Assembly: GCF_003977685.1 (NCBI RefSeq)
Contig: NZ_RYZH01000027.1
Location: 1-64,000 of the forward strand
Origin: Tautonia sociabilis
Lineage (GTDB): Bacteria > Planctomycetota > Planctomycetia > Isosphaerales > Isosphaeraceae
Reading direction: 5' to 3'
Length of the DNA: 64,000 bases
Part shown: positions 24,758 to 32,605 of the stretch, piece after piece
Numbering within the stretch: the stretch's first letter is position 1
Layout of the letters: every line of letters begins with the position of its first letter
Program-made: the position numbers and the translations under genes
The notes under the pieces: generated by a model
What the model was told of the DNA's origin: nothing
Seen by the model: the letters and a program-made list of their open reading frames with translations, nothing else
Database searches by the model: none

Positions 24758-27700
24758 GGGCCGAACCCATCAGATCCTTTAGAACGGAATCGGCATCGGC
24801 CATGGCCGCCGAACGGCTCCAAAATCGTCTCTGAGCCGGTTTAACGATGTAGAACGTATCGTCCGCGTAGAGTCGGAGATGCCGTCGCGTGTAGAGACTC
24901 GCGGCCATCTCTTCGTCCAAGGACTCGGCGATCCTGTCGAGCAGCGGGGAGAGCGTCTGCTTCTCAACCACGCGTAGGGACGGCTTTGCATTCTGCTCGC
25001 GCACGAACTGGAATTTCGCAATCCTTAGAGGACCATCGACGTCGTAGACTTCGGCGGAGACCGCCTGCCTCCGATTCGTAACCAGCAGCGGTTGAATGAC
25101 GTCGATGAGCGATTCGGCGTACCGCACACATTCTGGGGTGTCCGGCGCCACCAACGCCTTGGACTTGCCGTGGTTTCTCTGATGGTCGATGGTAAGCCCC
25201 ACCATGTCCTCGACAAGCACCCGCTCCCAGCCTTCTAGCTGGTAGAGAGTGAAAACAGCGTCATCCAGTTCGGCCATGCCGGTCGCGGTTGGCTGAATCT
25301 TGCCGCTCTTCCTCAATGCCGACTCAACCCTCAGTACACGCGTGACCGCCACCGCGTCGGCCGTAGCCATGTCGGGCACCGGGATGCGCAGGAAGTCGTT
25401 CGGCAGGACCTCGTACTTCTCGATGCCCCACTTCGTCGCCGTCAGGAACACGAAGTAGGCGGCGAAAGACGAGTTCAAGACCGCGTTCAGGTAACTGGCT
25501 AGCTTCGGGTCCGTCCGGCCCATGGGGATCCCGCAATACGATAGCGAGTAGACCACGTCATCGTTGCAGACGGCCGCAACCAGCCGATTTCCACGAAGGC
25601 CGCACGCCGTGAGTAATAACGGCCCGCGGTAGATGTGAGGATCGCGAGGCCATTGGAGTCGTCGTTCTCGGAATTCTGGCAGCGGCGAGGCATCAAGATG
25701 AAACGGTATGAGCTTAGTTTTCGCAAGACACGGTAAGCCATGAAGCTCCACCGGCACCGGACGTGATTTGTCCCCGGGGATGTAGCCTTGGAACATCTCG
25801 AGGCCGAACCCTCGCAGGTAGTTAACCAAGCTCGGGTGGGTTTCCGCGACACGCTCCACCAGTGCCATGTCACGGGCCGTGCCCCAAGCTGCGACCTTCA
25901 GCGTGTACTGATTCGCCGCCGCCAATCGGACTGAGATTCGATGAATGTTCTCCGGGCCGACGCGCAATACCCCATGCTCCCGATATGTCAGATCCCGTTC
26001 GACCGTCACGTACAGGAAGGAGTCCTCTTGCTTCGCCGGAGAATTCTCGAACACGACGGCGACCGCCGGTTGTTCAGCGGAAGGGAAGAGTTTTTCCCGG
26101 TGAAGTGCCGACAGATTGAAGAAGATTCGAGGTGCGAAGGCTTGGAACAGCTCACGTTTGGCCTGAATGGACTGCGGATGATGGCTGAAGAAACGCTTCC
26201 CTTCGAGGATAAAGCCGAATCGAGCATTTGGCCGGGAGAAGTCTGCGGCCCGGTAGATGAAGGCTTGGTCCGGAGGATTTCGGAAAGGCAAGGTGACTTT
26301 GGGAACCCTCGTCTCGCAATACTCCACGTGCGCGGGGGCCGCGCCGGGACGACCGGACCGCGGGCCTTTGTGGCGAGTCCACGGAGGATTGCCGACGATG
26401 ACAGAAAAATCCTTGTCCCTGAACGGTGGGGCCTGCTCGAACGCGCCCCCGGATTTAAAGGCATCGCCGACGAAGAGGTTCTGCCCCTTCAACTCGCGCT
26501 CGAAGCGGAGCGGGCGGGACGAGTTCGGGTCTGGATCCAACTCGAAGGCGGTGAGGCAGAGGCTGAAGGCAGCGATCTCAACGGCCGTCTCCTCAATGTC
26601 AACGCCAAAGACTTGTCCGTAGAGCGTCTCGCGAACTAGCTCACGTGTGTGCTCCTCGCCGCTTGCGATACGCCGGGCCACGAGGCGACGCAGAGCCTCC
26701 ACCAAGAACACCCCGGACCCGCACGAGAGATCGAGGATCTTCGCATCGGGACCGAGGCTATCACCCTTGAAGAGGCCGTCGTCGAACACTTGCGAGAGGA
26801 CCAGATCAACTAGGTTGACCGGCGTGTAATGCGTGCCCGCCCGCGTAGCACGCTCTGGGTCGGCCGCGTGGATAAATTGCTCGTAGATCGAGCTGATCAG
26901 CTCGATCGGGATGACATCGAAGTCGTAACGCCAGAAATTGAGGCTCTGCTGGAAGGTGGTTAGGTCGGTCCGGGCCAGGATGCAGCGCGGGATCTCCAAC
27001 TGCGCCTCGGTAAGCAGGCCTTCGCTGCCCAGGGATTCCTCCCTCTTGGGGGGCGGTGGGAACAAGTCGCCATTGAAGGTCTCTCGCATCCGGGCGAAGA
27101 AGGTCTGCGTCGCTTCGGCGTCGCCGAGTACCTCCTCGAAGCAGGTCACCCCCAGGCCATGAAAGAGGTCTGGTGGCAGAATCTTCTTCGATTCGAGGTA
27201 GGCGATGAAGATCGTTCGGAGTAGGAGCCGATGCGCGGAGAGCCCTTGCATGTCTCGCTGCTTGAGCTTTGTCGCAGCGACCGTTAGGTCGGCAACCAGT
27301 TGTTCATCGATCCGAGTCGACCGATCGATCCGTCTGCCGAGCGGCCCGGACCAAAACTCGCCCGACGAGAGGGCATCGCGGGTGAGGCGGAGTTCTCGTA
27401 ATCGCTCCAGGTTGCCGGCGACATCGCTGAAGAGTTCGACTTCGGGGTCGTCGACCCCCGCTCCCCCATCCCGCGGCGTGGCGAATGCATTGAATATCCT
27501 TATGCGAGAAGGCGTGCTTATCCATAGCATGCGAGCCAGGCCGTGGTTCCAGGCGGCCCGGTGCCAATTCTGAAGTTGTTCCGTGGTCGGCTCCGCCCCT
27601 ACCGACTTGAAGTAGATGCAGGGCGACCCGTCGAGTTCGAAGATTTCGGTTACGCCGAGCTTGTCGCCTCCGAGGACGGCCTCATACTTGAAGGAACGAT

Positions 27701-27839
27701 CAATTTGATTCGCGGGAACGCCAGCACGCCGGGCGTTCTTCAATTCCCCCGCGCGCAGCATCCCCTTGCTTGGTTCCCCGTTCCTGTAGAACCCAAGCTC
27801 TTCTAACTGGCTCTCGAACTGCTCATTATGCTCTGTCAT
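24750..27839 (-). CDS. Large N6-adenine DNA methylase (type IIG/Eco57I-like)
   Basis: A 1029-residue protein. It carries AdoMet motif I ILDLSCGSGVFLVEA near residue 365, a VFGVDIEETAVEIAAFSL motif II region, and the catalytic NPPW in VIVGNPPWTRHKG near residue 480. The C-terminal third has LPNDFLRIPVPDM, like TaqI-type target-recognition domains. The N-terminal 130 residues (around GSPCIYFKSVGAEPT and AWNHGLARMLWIST) resemble the front part of type IIG enzymes, but no clear cleavage site is visible there. It sits between an XRE regulator and a PD-(D/E)XK-like gene, consistent with a restriction-modification or defence locus. Confidence 0.82.
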   Translation of the reverse strand: MTEHNEQFESQLEELGFYRNGEPSKGMLRAGELKNARRAGVPANQIDRSFKYEAVLGGDKLGVTEIFELDGSPCIYFKSVGAEPTTEQLQNWHRAAWNHGLARMLWISTPSRIRIFNAFATPRDGGAGVDDPEVELFSDVAGNLERLRELRLTRDALSSGEFWSGPLGRRIDRSTRIDEQLVADLTVAATKLKQRDMQGLSAHRLLLRTIFIAYLESKKILPPDLFHGLGVTCFEEVLGDAEATQTFFARMRETFNGDLFPPPPKREESLGSEGLLTEAQLEIPRCILARTDLTTFQQSLNFWRYDFDVIPIELISSIYEQFIHAADPERATRAGTHYTPVNLVDLVLSQVFDDGLFKGDSLGPDAKILDLSCGSGVFLVEALRRLVARRIASGEEHTRELVRETLYGQVFGVDIEETAVEIAAFSLCLTAFELDPDPNSSRPLRFERELKGQNLFVGDAFKSGGAFEQAPPFRDKDFSVIVGNPPWTRHKGPRSGRPGAAPAHVEYCETRVPKVTLPFRNPPDQAFIYRAADFSRPNARFGFILEGKRFFSHHPQSIQAKRELFQAFAPRIFFNLSALHREKLFPSAEQPAVAVVFENSPAKQEDSFLYVTVERDLTYREHGVLRVGPENIHRISVRLAAANQYTLKVAAWGTARDMALVERVAETHPSLVNYLRGFGLEMFQGYIPGDKSRPVPVELHGLPCLAKTKLIPFHLDASPLPEFRERRLQWPRDPHIYRGPLLLTACGLRGNRLVAAVCNDDVVYSLSYCGIPMGRTDPKLASYLNAVLNSSFAAYFVFLTATKWGIEKYEVLPNDFLRIPVPDMATADAVAVTRVLRVESALRKSGKIQPTATGMAELDDAVFTLYQLEGWERVLVEDMVGLTIDHQRNHGKSKALVAPDTPECVRYAESLIDVIQPLLVTNRRQAVSAEVYDVDGPLRIAKFQFVREQNAKPSLRVVEKQTLSPLLDRIAESLDEEMAASLYTRRHLRLYADDTFYIVKPAQRRFWSRSAAMADADSVLKDLMGSARE

Positions 27840-27903
27840 GCTCTGCCAACTGGACGGTCAAGGGACGCGTGAGACAGAACGAAGTATCGCCCCGCTCGCG
27901 CAT

Positions 27904-28305
27904 CTACGTTTCTCGGCTCCCGGGGGCGATGCTCTTCGCTCCATCGCCCGCGTCCCGACGAGTTTGGACGCCTCCGCTCCGACTATCGAGGAGGTCGGTC
28001 AAGGCATCCCACTCGGCCGATGAGGTGATCCCACGAGATCGGACGTAGAACCTCCGCCCCGAGGGCGATGCGACCATGTGCTCAAGTTCCGGTGGAACCT
28101 TGCCGGCGAGCATCAGGAGCTCGAGGGGATCTGCGCCCAGGACAGTCGCAAGTGCGCGAACCGTCTCCGCCGCCGGAACGAAGCCGGGTTTGTTGTTCTC
28201 GATCTTCGAGAGGTAGGTCTGGTTCACGCCTGCCGCGTGAGCCACCTCGCGTAGGGTCATGCCACGCTCGCGTCGCAACTGCCGCATCCGAGTGCCAAGC
28301 TCCAT
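27904..28305 (-). CDS. XRE-family regulator of the restriction-modification operon
   Basis: A 133-residue protein with a helix-turn-helix in residues 5-60 (MRQLRRERGMTLREVAHAAG, then NQTYLSKIENNKPG) and a C-terminal tail of about 60 residues. ATG 28,305 has AGGAGGT eight bases upstream; longer frames lack one. It is first in an operon with the methylase, 64 bp ahead of it, the place of a controller (C) protein that times methylase and nuclease expression. Candidate binding sites lie in its promoter. Confidence 0.82.
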   Translation of the reverse strand: MELGTRMRQLRRERGMTLREVAHAAGVNQTYLSKIENNKPGFVPAAETVRALATVLGADPLELLMLAGKVPPELEHMVASPSGRRFYVRSRGITSSAEWDALTDLLDSRSGGVQTRRDAGDGAKSIAPGSRET

Positions 28306-28310
28306 GACAG

Positions 28311-28364
28311 TACACCTCCTGCTCGCATTAACAGTACGTGGTAGTTGAGGTGACTTCAACTCAA
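28311..28364 (-). promoter_or_regulatory. Promoter and candidate operators of the XRE gene
   Basis: On the minus strand TTGAAG (28,359-28,354) and TACTGT (28,336-28,331) are 17 bp apart. A GTTGA...TCAAC inverted repeat (28,344-28,360) covers the -35. An ACAGTAC unit overlaps the -10 and recurs near the ribosome site, as expected for autoregulation by the encoded protein. Upstream to 28,525 only a small CTCGGC-TTT-GCCGAG stem is visible. Confidence 0.5.
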
Positions 28365-28525
28365 AAATCGAACGGTGGTCGGAAATCGTTCTGAGGCCGG
28401 TCGAGGAGCGATTGACGCATCTCCTTTTGCAGGTCATCCGTCATAACCTACAAAAGACACGGTGAGTTGCGCCCAGAACTCGGCTTTGCCGAGCGACGCC
28501 CGTCCGTGCTAACCTCGGAAATGCG

Positions 28526-28556
28526 ACAGGCTCCCTGCCGATGGCAAGGAGCCTGT
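28526..28556. terminator. Strong hairpin behind the 28,675 gene
   Basis: ACAGGCTCCCTGCC pairs with GGCAAGGAGCCTGT over about 13 bp with one mismatch and a three-base loop. It lies downstream of the minus-strand gene ending at 28,675 and upstream of the XRE promoter, suitable to insulate the two. The minus-strand tail is only weakly T-rich. Confidence 0.5.
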
Positions 28557-28674
28557 TGTGGGAATCGAATGAATCGGCCATGGGCGTCCGTGCTCCAGGC
28601 GATTCGGGCGAGCGTCTCATCCGTGAAATCCCCTCGCCCTACGGTTCGTCAATCAAAGAGCTGATTGGTCGAGA

Positions 28675-29022
28675 TTAGAGTCCCGTCAAAGAAACTAATC
28701 TCTTCCAGAGTGGGGGGCGGGAGCGCTTGCGCTCCGCCTTCCACCATTTTTCCAGCTGTCGCAAGGCCCGCCGGGCGTCGCGGAGATCGTTGAAGTAGAC
28801 GTCGGGGACCGCGTCCGGCTCTCCGTTGATCTCCGCCAGCCTCGACACCGTGAAGCACTGGTAGTTCACCCCGCCCTCCGAGACCCGATCCCAGGCCTGC
28901 ACGACCGCGTGGCCGCGCTGGAACTGCTTGATCGGCGCCTTCGGCCGGACCGGGAGCGACTTCACCACGTGCTCCACGTACTGCCTCGACTTCATCCTTC
29001 GTACATCCTCTTTGGTCCTCAT
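28675..29022 (-). CDS. Small hypothetical protein, possible third relative of the DUF932 partner
   Basis: A 115-residue basic protein starting MRTKEDVRRMKSRQYVEH, with AGGAGG just before the ATG. The middle, VQAWDRVSEGGVNYQCFTVS, then DLRDARRALRQLEKW, follows the order seen in the 12,711 and 30,855 products (aromatic strand, GxxY, TVxRL, DLxxAxxxL, W). The similarity is weak and needs alignment. It is the last gene inside the right inverted-repeat arm. No function known. Confidence 0.65.
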   Translation of the reverse strand: MRTKEDVRRMKSRQYVEHVVKSLPVRPKAPIKQFQRGHAVVQAWDRVSEGGVNYQCFTVSRLAEINGEPDAVPDVYFNDLRDARRALRQLEKWWKAERKRSRPPLWKRLVSLTGL

Positions 29023-29095
29023 AGACCTCCTGCTTGGTTTCGCCGCGTCGCATGGCCTGCTCCCAGGTCCAGCACGCGGAGGTTCATCATCGGCC

Positions 29096-29355
29096 GCCTC
29101 GCGACGGCCCCGCCTATTGCTCGGTTTGCGAACCGCCCGGCGGGTCGGGGAAACGCCTCACCTATTGCTTCGTTTGCGAACGCCCCGGTGAGGGGGTGGG
29201 GGGAAAAGAGAGATCTCGGGGCGAGTGCCGCGCGGGGCCTCGCATACGACCGATTCTAGGCGGCCGAGCCGGCGGTGTGTACCGGGATTTCCGGGATTTC
29301 TCGGGCGAATCACCCGGTCCTGCGCATGCCGGCGACAGGCGGCGACAGGATGCGA
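29096..29355. repeat. Right arm of the long inverted repeat
   Basis: The core 29,096-29,246 is the inverted counterpart of 235-387. The weaker outer part to about 29,355 keeps the CGACAG repeats 10 bp apart (29,331 and 29,341) and the GAGAAATCCC block on the minus strand. Beyond it, up to the next gene at 29,742, no gene is visible apart from the stem-loop at 29,654. Confidence 0.85.
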
Positions 29356-29653
29356 CGCCGCACGGATTCCGATCTGCATTTCCTCGTCGAAACGATCGGC
29401 CGGTCGACCTCCCGCGGCATCTCGACGCCCCCGGATCGCCACCATCGGGTCGTCGAACGAGCCCCATGCCCCCGTCGTACCCGAACGGCGCGGCGATAGA
29501 CCCAGAGGCACTCCGATCTCTGAGATTCGATCCGGGATAGACGAGACCAATCCACCCCCCGACCGGGCGACGAGGCCGGGTCGAGGGGCCGTGGTGCCAA
29601 TTTGAGAAGGTTTGCGTCGGGCGACGACTCGTCGCGACGCGGTGTGACGGAAG

Positions 29654-29712
29654 GCGACAGGCCGAGCGTAGGGCCGCCCGCGTGGGCGGTCGAACGCTCG
29701 GTCCCTGTCCGC
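29654..29712. other. Long stem-loop upstream of the second DUF932 gene
   Basis: GACAGGCCGAGCGT pairs with ACGCTCGGTCCCTGTC (two extra bases) and encloses a second stem GCCGCCC/GGGCGGT. It ends 30 bases before ATG 29,742. The first DUF932 gene also follows a long stem-loop of unrelated sequence. Confidence 0.6.
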
Positions 29713-29741
29713 AACCCGTCACCCCGTCCGGAGCATCGCCC

Positions 29742-30809
29742 ATGACCAGGCAGAACCTCACCCGCGCCCACGAGCAGCTCTTCCGCCGCGACCCCGACGA
29801 GTGTGCGACCGACCTCCAGGCCCTCTGGGACCACTGCCGCAGGCAGAAGGAGGAGGGCCGCGACCGTTGGCAGCTGCCGCAGACGATCCGGCCTTTTGCC
29901 CGAGACGGGCAGATTCTGCTGGAGCTCGGCGACGACGGCGCGAGCCTCCTCAACGACTGGTCGTTCTCACAGCTCTGCCGGATCGCCGGCGTGAGCAAGG
30001 ACACGATCAACCGGCTCAGCCCCGAGACCGCCGCCACGGCGCTCGCGGAGACCCTGCCGCGCGGCAACCGGCCGACGCAGGTGCTCACCGAGGGCGACTC
30101 CGTCCGCTCGGTCCACGGCACGCACTACACGCGGCTCTGGAACGCCGACCTGCTGGCCGTCGTCGCCGAATTCGCCGTCGACTTCCAGCCCCCGCCACGG
30201 GCCTACTCCGGCGGCACGGGGCTGTACGCGGGCGAGCAGGACATGTTCGCCTTCCAGATCGACCCGGCCGGCTGGGCCGAGGTCGAGGGCGAGGCGTTCG
30301 CCCCGGGCTTCTTCGTCTGGAACAGCGAGGTCGGCCGGCGGGCGCTGGGCGTCTCGACGTTCTGGTTCCAGCATTGCTGCCGCAACCACATCGTCTGGGA
30401 CGCCGTCGAGGTCACCGAGTTCACCGCCAAGCACACCTCGCGTATCGGCGACGCGCTCGGCGAGGTCCGCCGCATCATCGAGGCCCTGGTCCGGCGGCGC
30501 GACGAGCGCCGAGACGGCTTCGTCCGCGTCGTGGCCAAGGCGATGAAAGAGCGGCTGGGCGAGGACGCCGACGAGGTGCTCGATCGCCTGCAGACATTCG
30601 GCGTGCCGCGCGGCCTGGGCTCGAAGGCGGTGGAGCTGGCCCACGGGCAGGGCTTCACCATCTTCTCCGTTGTCGACGCGCTGACGCGCCTGGCGCAGGA
30701 GATCCCCTACGCGGGCGAGCGCACCGAGGCCGACCAGAGGGCCGCGCGGCTCCTCGATCTCGTATCGGCGAGGGGGGAGGCGACGCAGACCGCGGCGCTG
30801 GCCGTCTGA
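29742..30809 (+). CDS. DUF932-like protein (second, diverged)
   Basis: A 355-residue relative of the 11,560 product. RSVHGTHYTRLWNADLLAVV corresponds to its YRVLDNLDL block, and FFVWNSEVGRRALGVSTFWF to its ISNSEVGHGTLKIEP block, followed by CCRNHIVWD against CTNGLVM. N-terminal regions are unrelated in detail (FSQLCRIAGVSKDTINRL here). The gene is followed 45 bp later by a small partner gene, as in the first module. It lies outside the right repeat arm, so the two modules are not simply a product of that repeat. Confidence 0.8.
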   Translation: MTRQNLTRAHEQLFRRDPDECATDLQALWDHCRRQKEEGRDRWQLPQTIRPFARDGQILLELGDDGASLLNDWSFSQLCRIAGVSKDTINRLSPETAATALAETLPRGNRPTQVLTEGDSVRSVHGTHYTRLWNADLLAVVAEFAVDFQPPPRAYSGGTGLYAGEQDMFAFQIDPAGWAEVEGEAFAPGFFVWNSEVGRRALGVSTFWFQHCCRNHIVWDAVEVTEFTAKHTSRIGDALGEVRRIIEALVRRRDERRDGFVRVVAKAMKERLGEDADEVLDRLQTFGVPRGLGSKAVELAHGQGFTIFSVVDALTRLAQEIPYAGERTEADQRAARLLDLVSARGEATQTAALAV

Positions 30810-30854
30810 CCGGGAATTCTGACGATCCCCCCGATCCCGGCTGGAGGACTTCCG

Positions 30855-31169
30855 ATGAGTCATTCGAAGGCGAAGGCGCGGCCGCGCGCGGAGCACAACG
30901 GGCAGGATCCGCCGGAGGAGGCGCCGGACCGGAATCGGCCGGTGCACGTGGTGCGGCTGCGGAACATCCGGGCCGCGATCTGGGCCAACGAGACCGAGGC
31001 GGGGCTGCGCTACAACGCGACCGTCACCCGGCTCTACAAGGACGGCGAGCAGTACTGGCGGACCTCCGACAGCTTCGGCCGCGACGACCTGCTGCTCCTG
31101 GCCAAGGTCGTCGACCTGGCCCACACCTGGATCAGCGAGCAGATGCAGGCAGCCGACGTGCCGTTCTGA
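30855..31169 (+). CDS. Small partner protein of the second DUF932-like gene
   Basis: A 104-residue protein. After a charged, probably flexible N-terminus it has VVRLRNIRAAIWANETEAGL, RYNATVTRLYKDG, then FGRDDLLLLAKVVDLAHTWI. The IRAxIWA and RDDLxxL...WI blocks match the 12,711 product. GGAGG precedes the ATG. A small beta-alpha domain is likely; function unknown. Confidence 0.75.
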   Translation: MSHSKAKARPRAEHNGQDPPEEAPDRNRPVHVVRLRNIRAAIWANETEAGLRYNATVTRLYKDGEQYWRTSDSFGRDDLLLLAKVVDLAHTWISEQMQAADVPF

Positions 31170-31305
31170 CGCGACGGGCTGAATGGCCGACACGGAGGTC
31201 GGCCACGCCCCGCGAGAGGTTCCCCGAGAGGAGGCACCACCGCCCGACACCAGCCAACCCGGCGAGCCGGCTCGAGGCGGCCAACTCGCTCTAATTGGAG
31301 GGCGC

Positions 31306-31641
31306 ATGGACGAGGGGAAATGGACCGTGAAGAGCTACGCGGGCGCGAAGGGCGAGCGGATGTGGGCCGTCGTGCACCGCGAGCGGCCGATGTTCCTGGC
31401 GATCGTCGCGGATCGCTCCGTCGACGCGCTCTGCGAGGTCCCGCCCGCGGCCGTGTACTGGGCGAAGCCCGAGGTGCCGGACGATGCGGCCTCGTACCGC
31501 AGGCGGGCGATCGAAGTGCTCAGGCAGCGACGCGATGCGTCTCCGCCCCATCGCCCGGCCCGCCCAAACCGACGCGTGAAGGGGAGAGGGAAGTCCAGCC
31601 GCGCAACCGGGACGCAGCCGCGCCATGCCAGGTCGAAGTGA
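31306..31641 (+). CDS. Small basic hypothetical protein
   Basis: A 111-residue protein starting MDEGKWTVKSYAGAKGERMW, with GGAGGG seven bases before ATG 31,306; an earlier ATG at 31,183 adds a Pro-rich stretch without a good ribosome site. The first 70 residues look folded; the C-terminus is Arg/Lys/Pro-rich and may contact nucleic acid. It overlaps the next gene by 17 bases. No family recognised. Confidence 0.55.
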   Translation: MDEGKWTVKSYAGAKGERMWAVVHRERPMFLAIVADRSVDALCEVPPAAVYWAKPEVPDDAASYRRRAIEVLRQRRDASPPHRPARPNRRVKGRGKSSRATGTQPRHARSK

Positions 31642-32545
31642 CTCATGCCGGCCCCGCCCGGCGGTGCTGAGCTTCCGGTTCGTCGGCACGGCGATGGTTG
31701 GCTCGCTGGCGATGGCGCTCGTGTCGATCTTCGCCCCGCCGCCGGCCCAGATCGCCGCCCTCGGGGCGTGCGTTAGCATGCTGGCCGGTCTGTTCGTCGC
31801 CTACCTCGAGCAGGAGGCCGAGCGGGAGCGGGAGCGGGCCCGACTGCTGGAGCAGCTCCGCATCCCGATGGCTCTGGCCCCCGAGCATGACCTGTTCGAC
31901 CTCTATCGCTCCTTCTCCGATTCGCTCGCAGATCTGTCCCTGCAGGGCGACCCGGCGCTCCGCCGCTTTGCCGTGCTGAAGCTCACCTCGCTCGCGGCGG
32001 AGGTCCATTCGCTCGCGCGCGGCACGATCGTCTTCCACGGCACCGAGACCTGGCGCACGGTCTACGAGGAGTTGCTCGAAGGCCCGGGGCTCGGCTCGTA
32101 TCTCTCGGTCTCTTGGGTCAAGACACGCGACTACTGGCAGGACCGCCCCGGCTGGCGGAGCATGCACCTGAACTTCGCCCTCGCCGAGCGGGGCCTGCAC
32201 ATCGAGCGGATCCTGATCCTCCGCGACCACCTCTGGCCGATCGGCGAGCCGCTGCCGAGCGAGGCGATCCGCCCCTGGATCGACGCGCAGCACGGCCGCG
32301 GCATCCGGGTGTCGCTGCTGCGGGAGTCGGAGATCGCCTCCGAGCCCGACCTCCTGGTCGACTACGGCATCTACGGCGACCGGGCCACCGGGACGCACGA
32401 GCTCGACGAAATGGCCCGCACCCAACGATTCGTCGTCGAGTTCGGGCCGCAGGCGCTCAAGCTTGCGCGCGACCGGTGGTCGCGCACGGCGCTGTACGCG
32501 ACCTCCTACGCCGAGATCCTGGACTCCGTGGGGGAAGCCGCCTAA
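31625..32545 (+). CDS. Two-helix membrane protein with cytosolic sensor-like domain
   Basis: A 306-residue protein with two closely spaced membrane helices (FVGTAMVGSLAMALVSIFA and IAALGACVSMLAGLFVAYL), a short coiled coil (EQEAERERERARLLEQL), and a cytosolic domain of about 220 residues. That domain has strand-helix repeats such as GLHIERILILRDHLWPIGE and GRGIRVSLLRESEI, reminiscent of phospholipase-D-like folds but without an HKD motif. It is followed 60 bp later by an aminotransferase-like gene on the same strand. Function not recognised; a membrane sensor or effector is possible. Confidence 0.65.
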   Translation: MPGRSDSCRPRPAVLSFRFVGTAMVGSLAMALVSIFAPPPAQIAALGACVSMLAGLFVAYLEQEAERERERARLLEQLRIPMALAPEHDLFDLYRSFSDSLADLSLQGDPALRRFAVLKLTSLAAEVHSLARGTIVFHGTETWRTVYEELLEGPGLGSYLSVSWVKTRDYWQDRPGWRSMHLNFALAERGLHIERILILRDHLWPIGEPLPSEAIRPWIDAQHGRGIRVSLLRESEIASEPDLLVDYGIYGDRATGTHELDEMARTQRFVVEFGPQALKLARDRWSRTALYATSYAEILDSVGEAA

Positions 32546-32605
32546 GATCGGATCAACGAAAGTGGATCGAATCTTCGCCGACCTCACGCACCGGGGAGCA
32601 CGCCG

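Noticed and set aside
28526-28556. tRNA-like hairpin
   Set aside because: Only one stem is present. No cloverleaf can be drawn around it.
29034-29259. Cys-motif micro-protein in the right repeat arm (YCSVCE, YCFVCE)
   Set aside because: The left arm carries a frame-breaking change at the second Cys codon and neither arm has a credible start. Treated as a DNA repeat.
31625-32545. Phospholipase D-family nuclease
   Set aside because: The strand-helix pattern is suggestive but no HKD motif is present, so only a neutral description is given.
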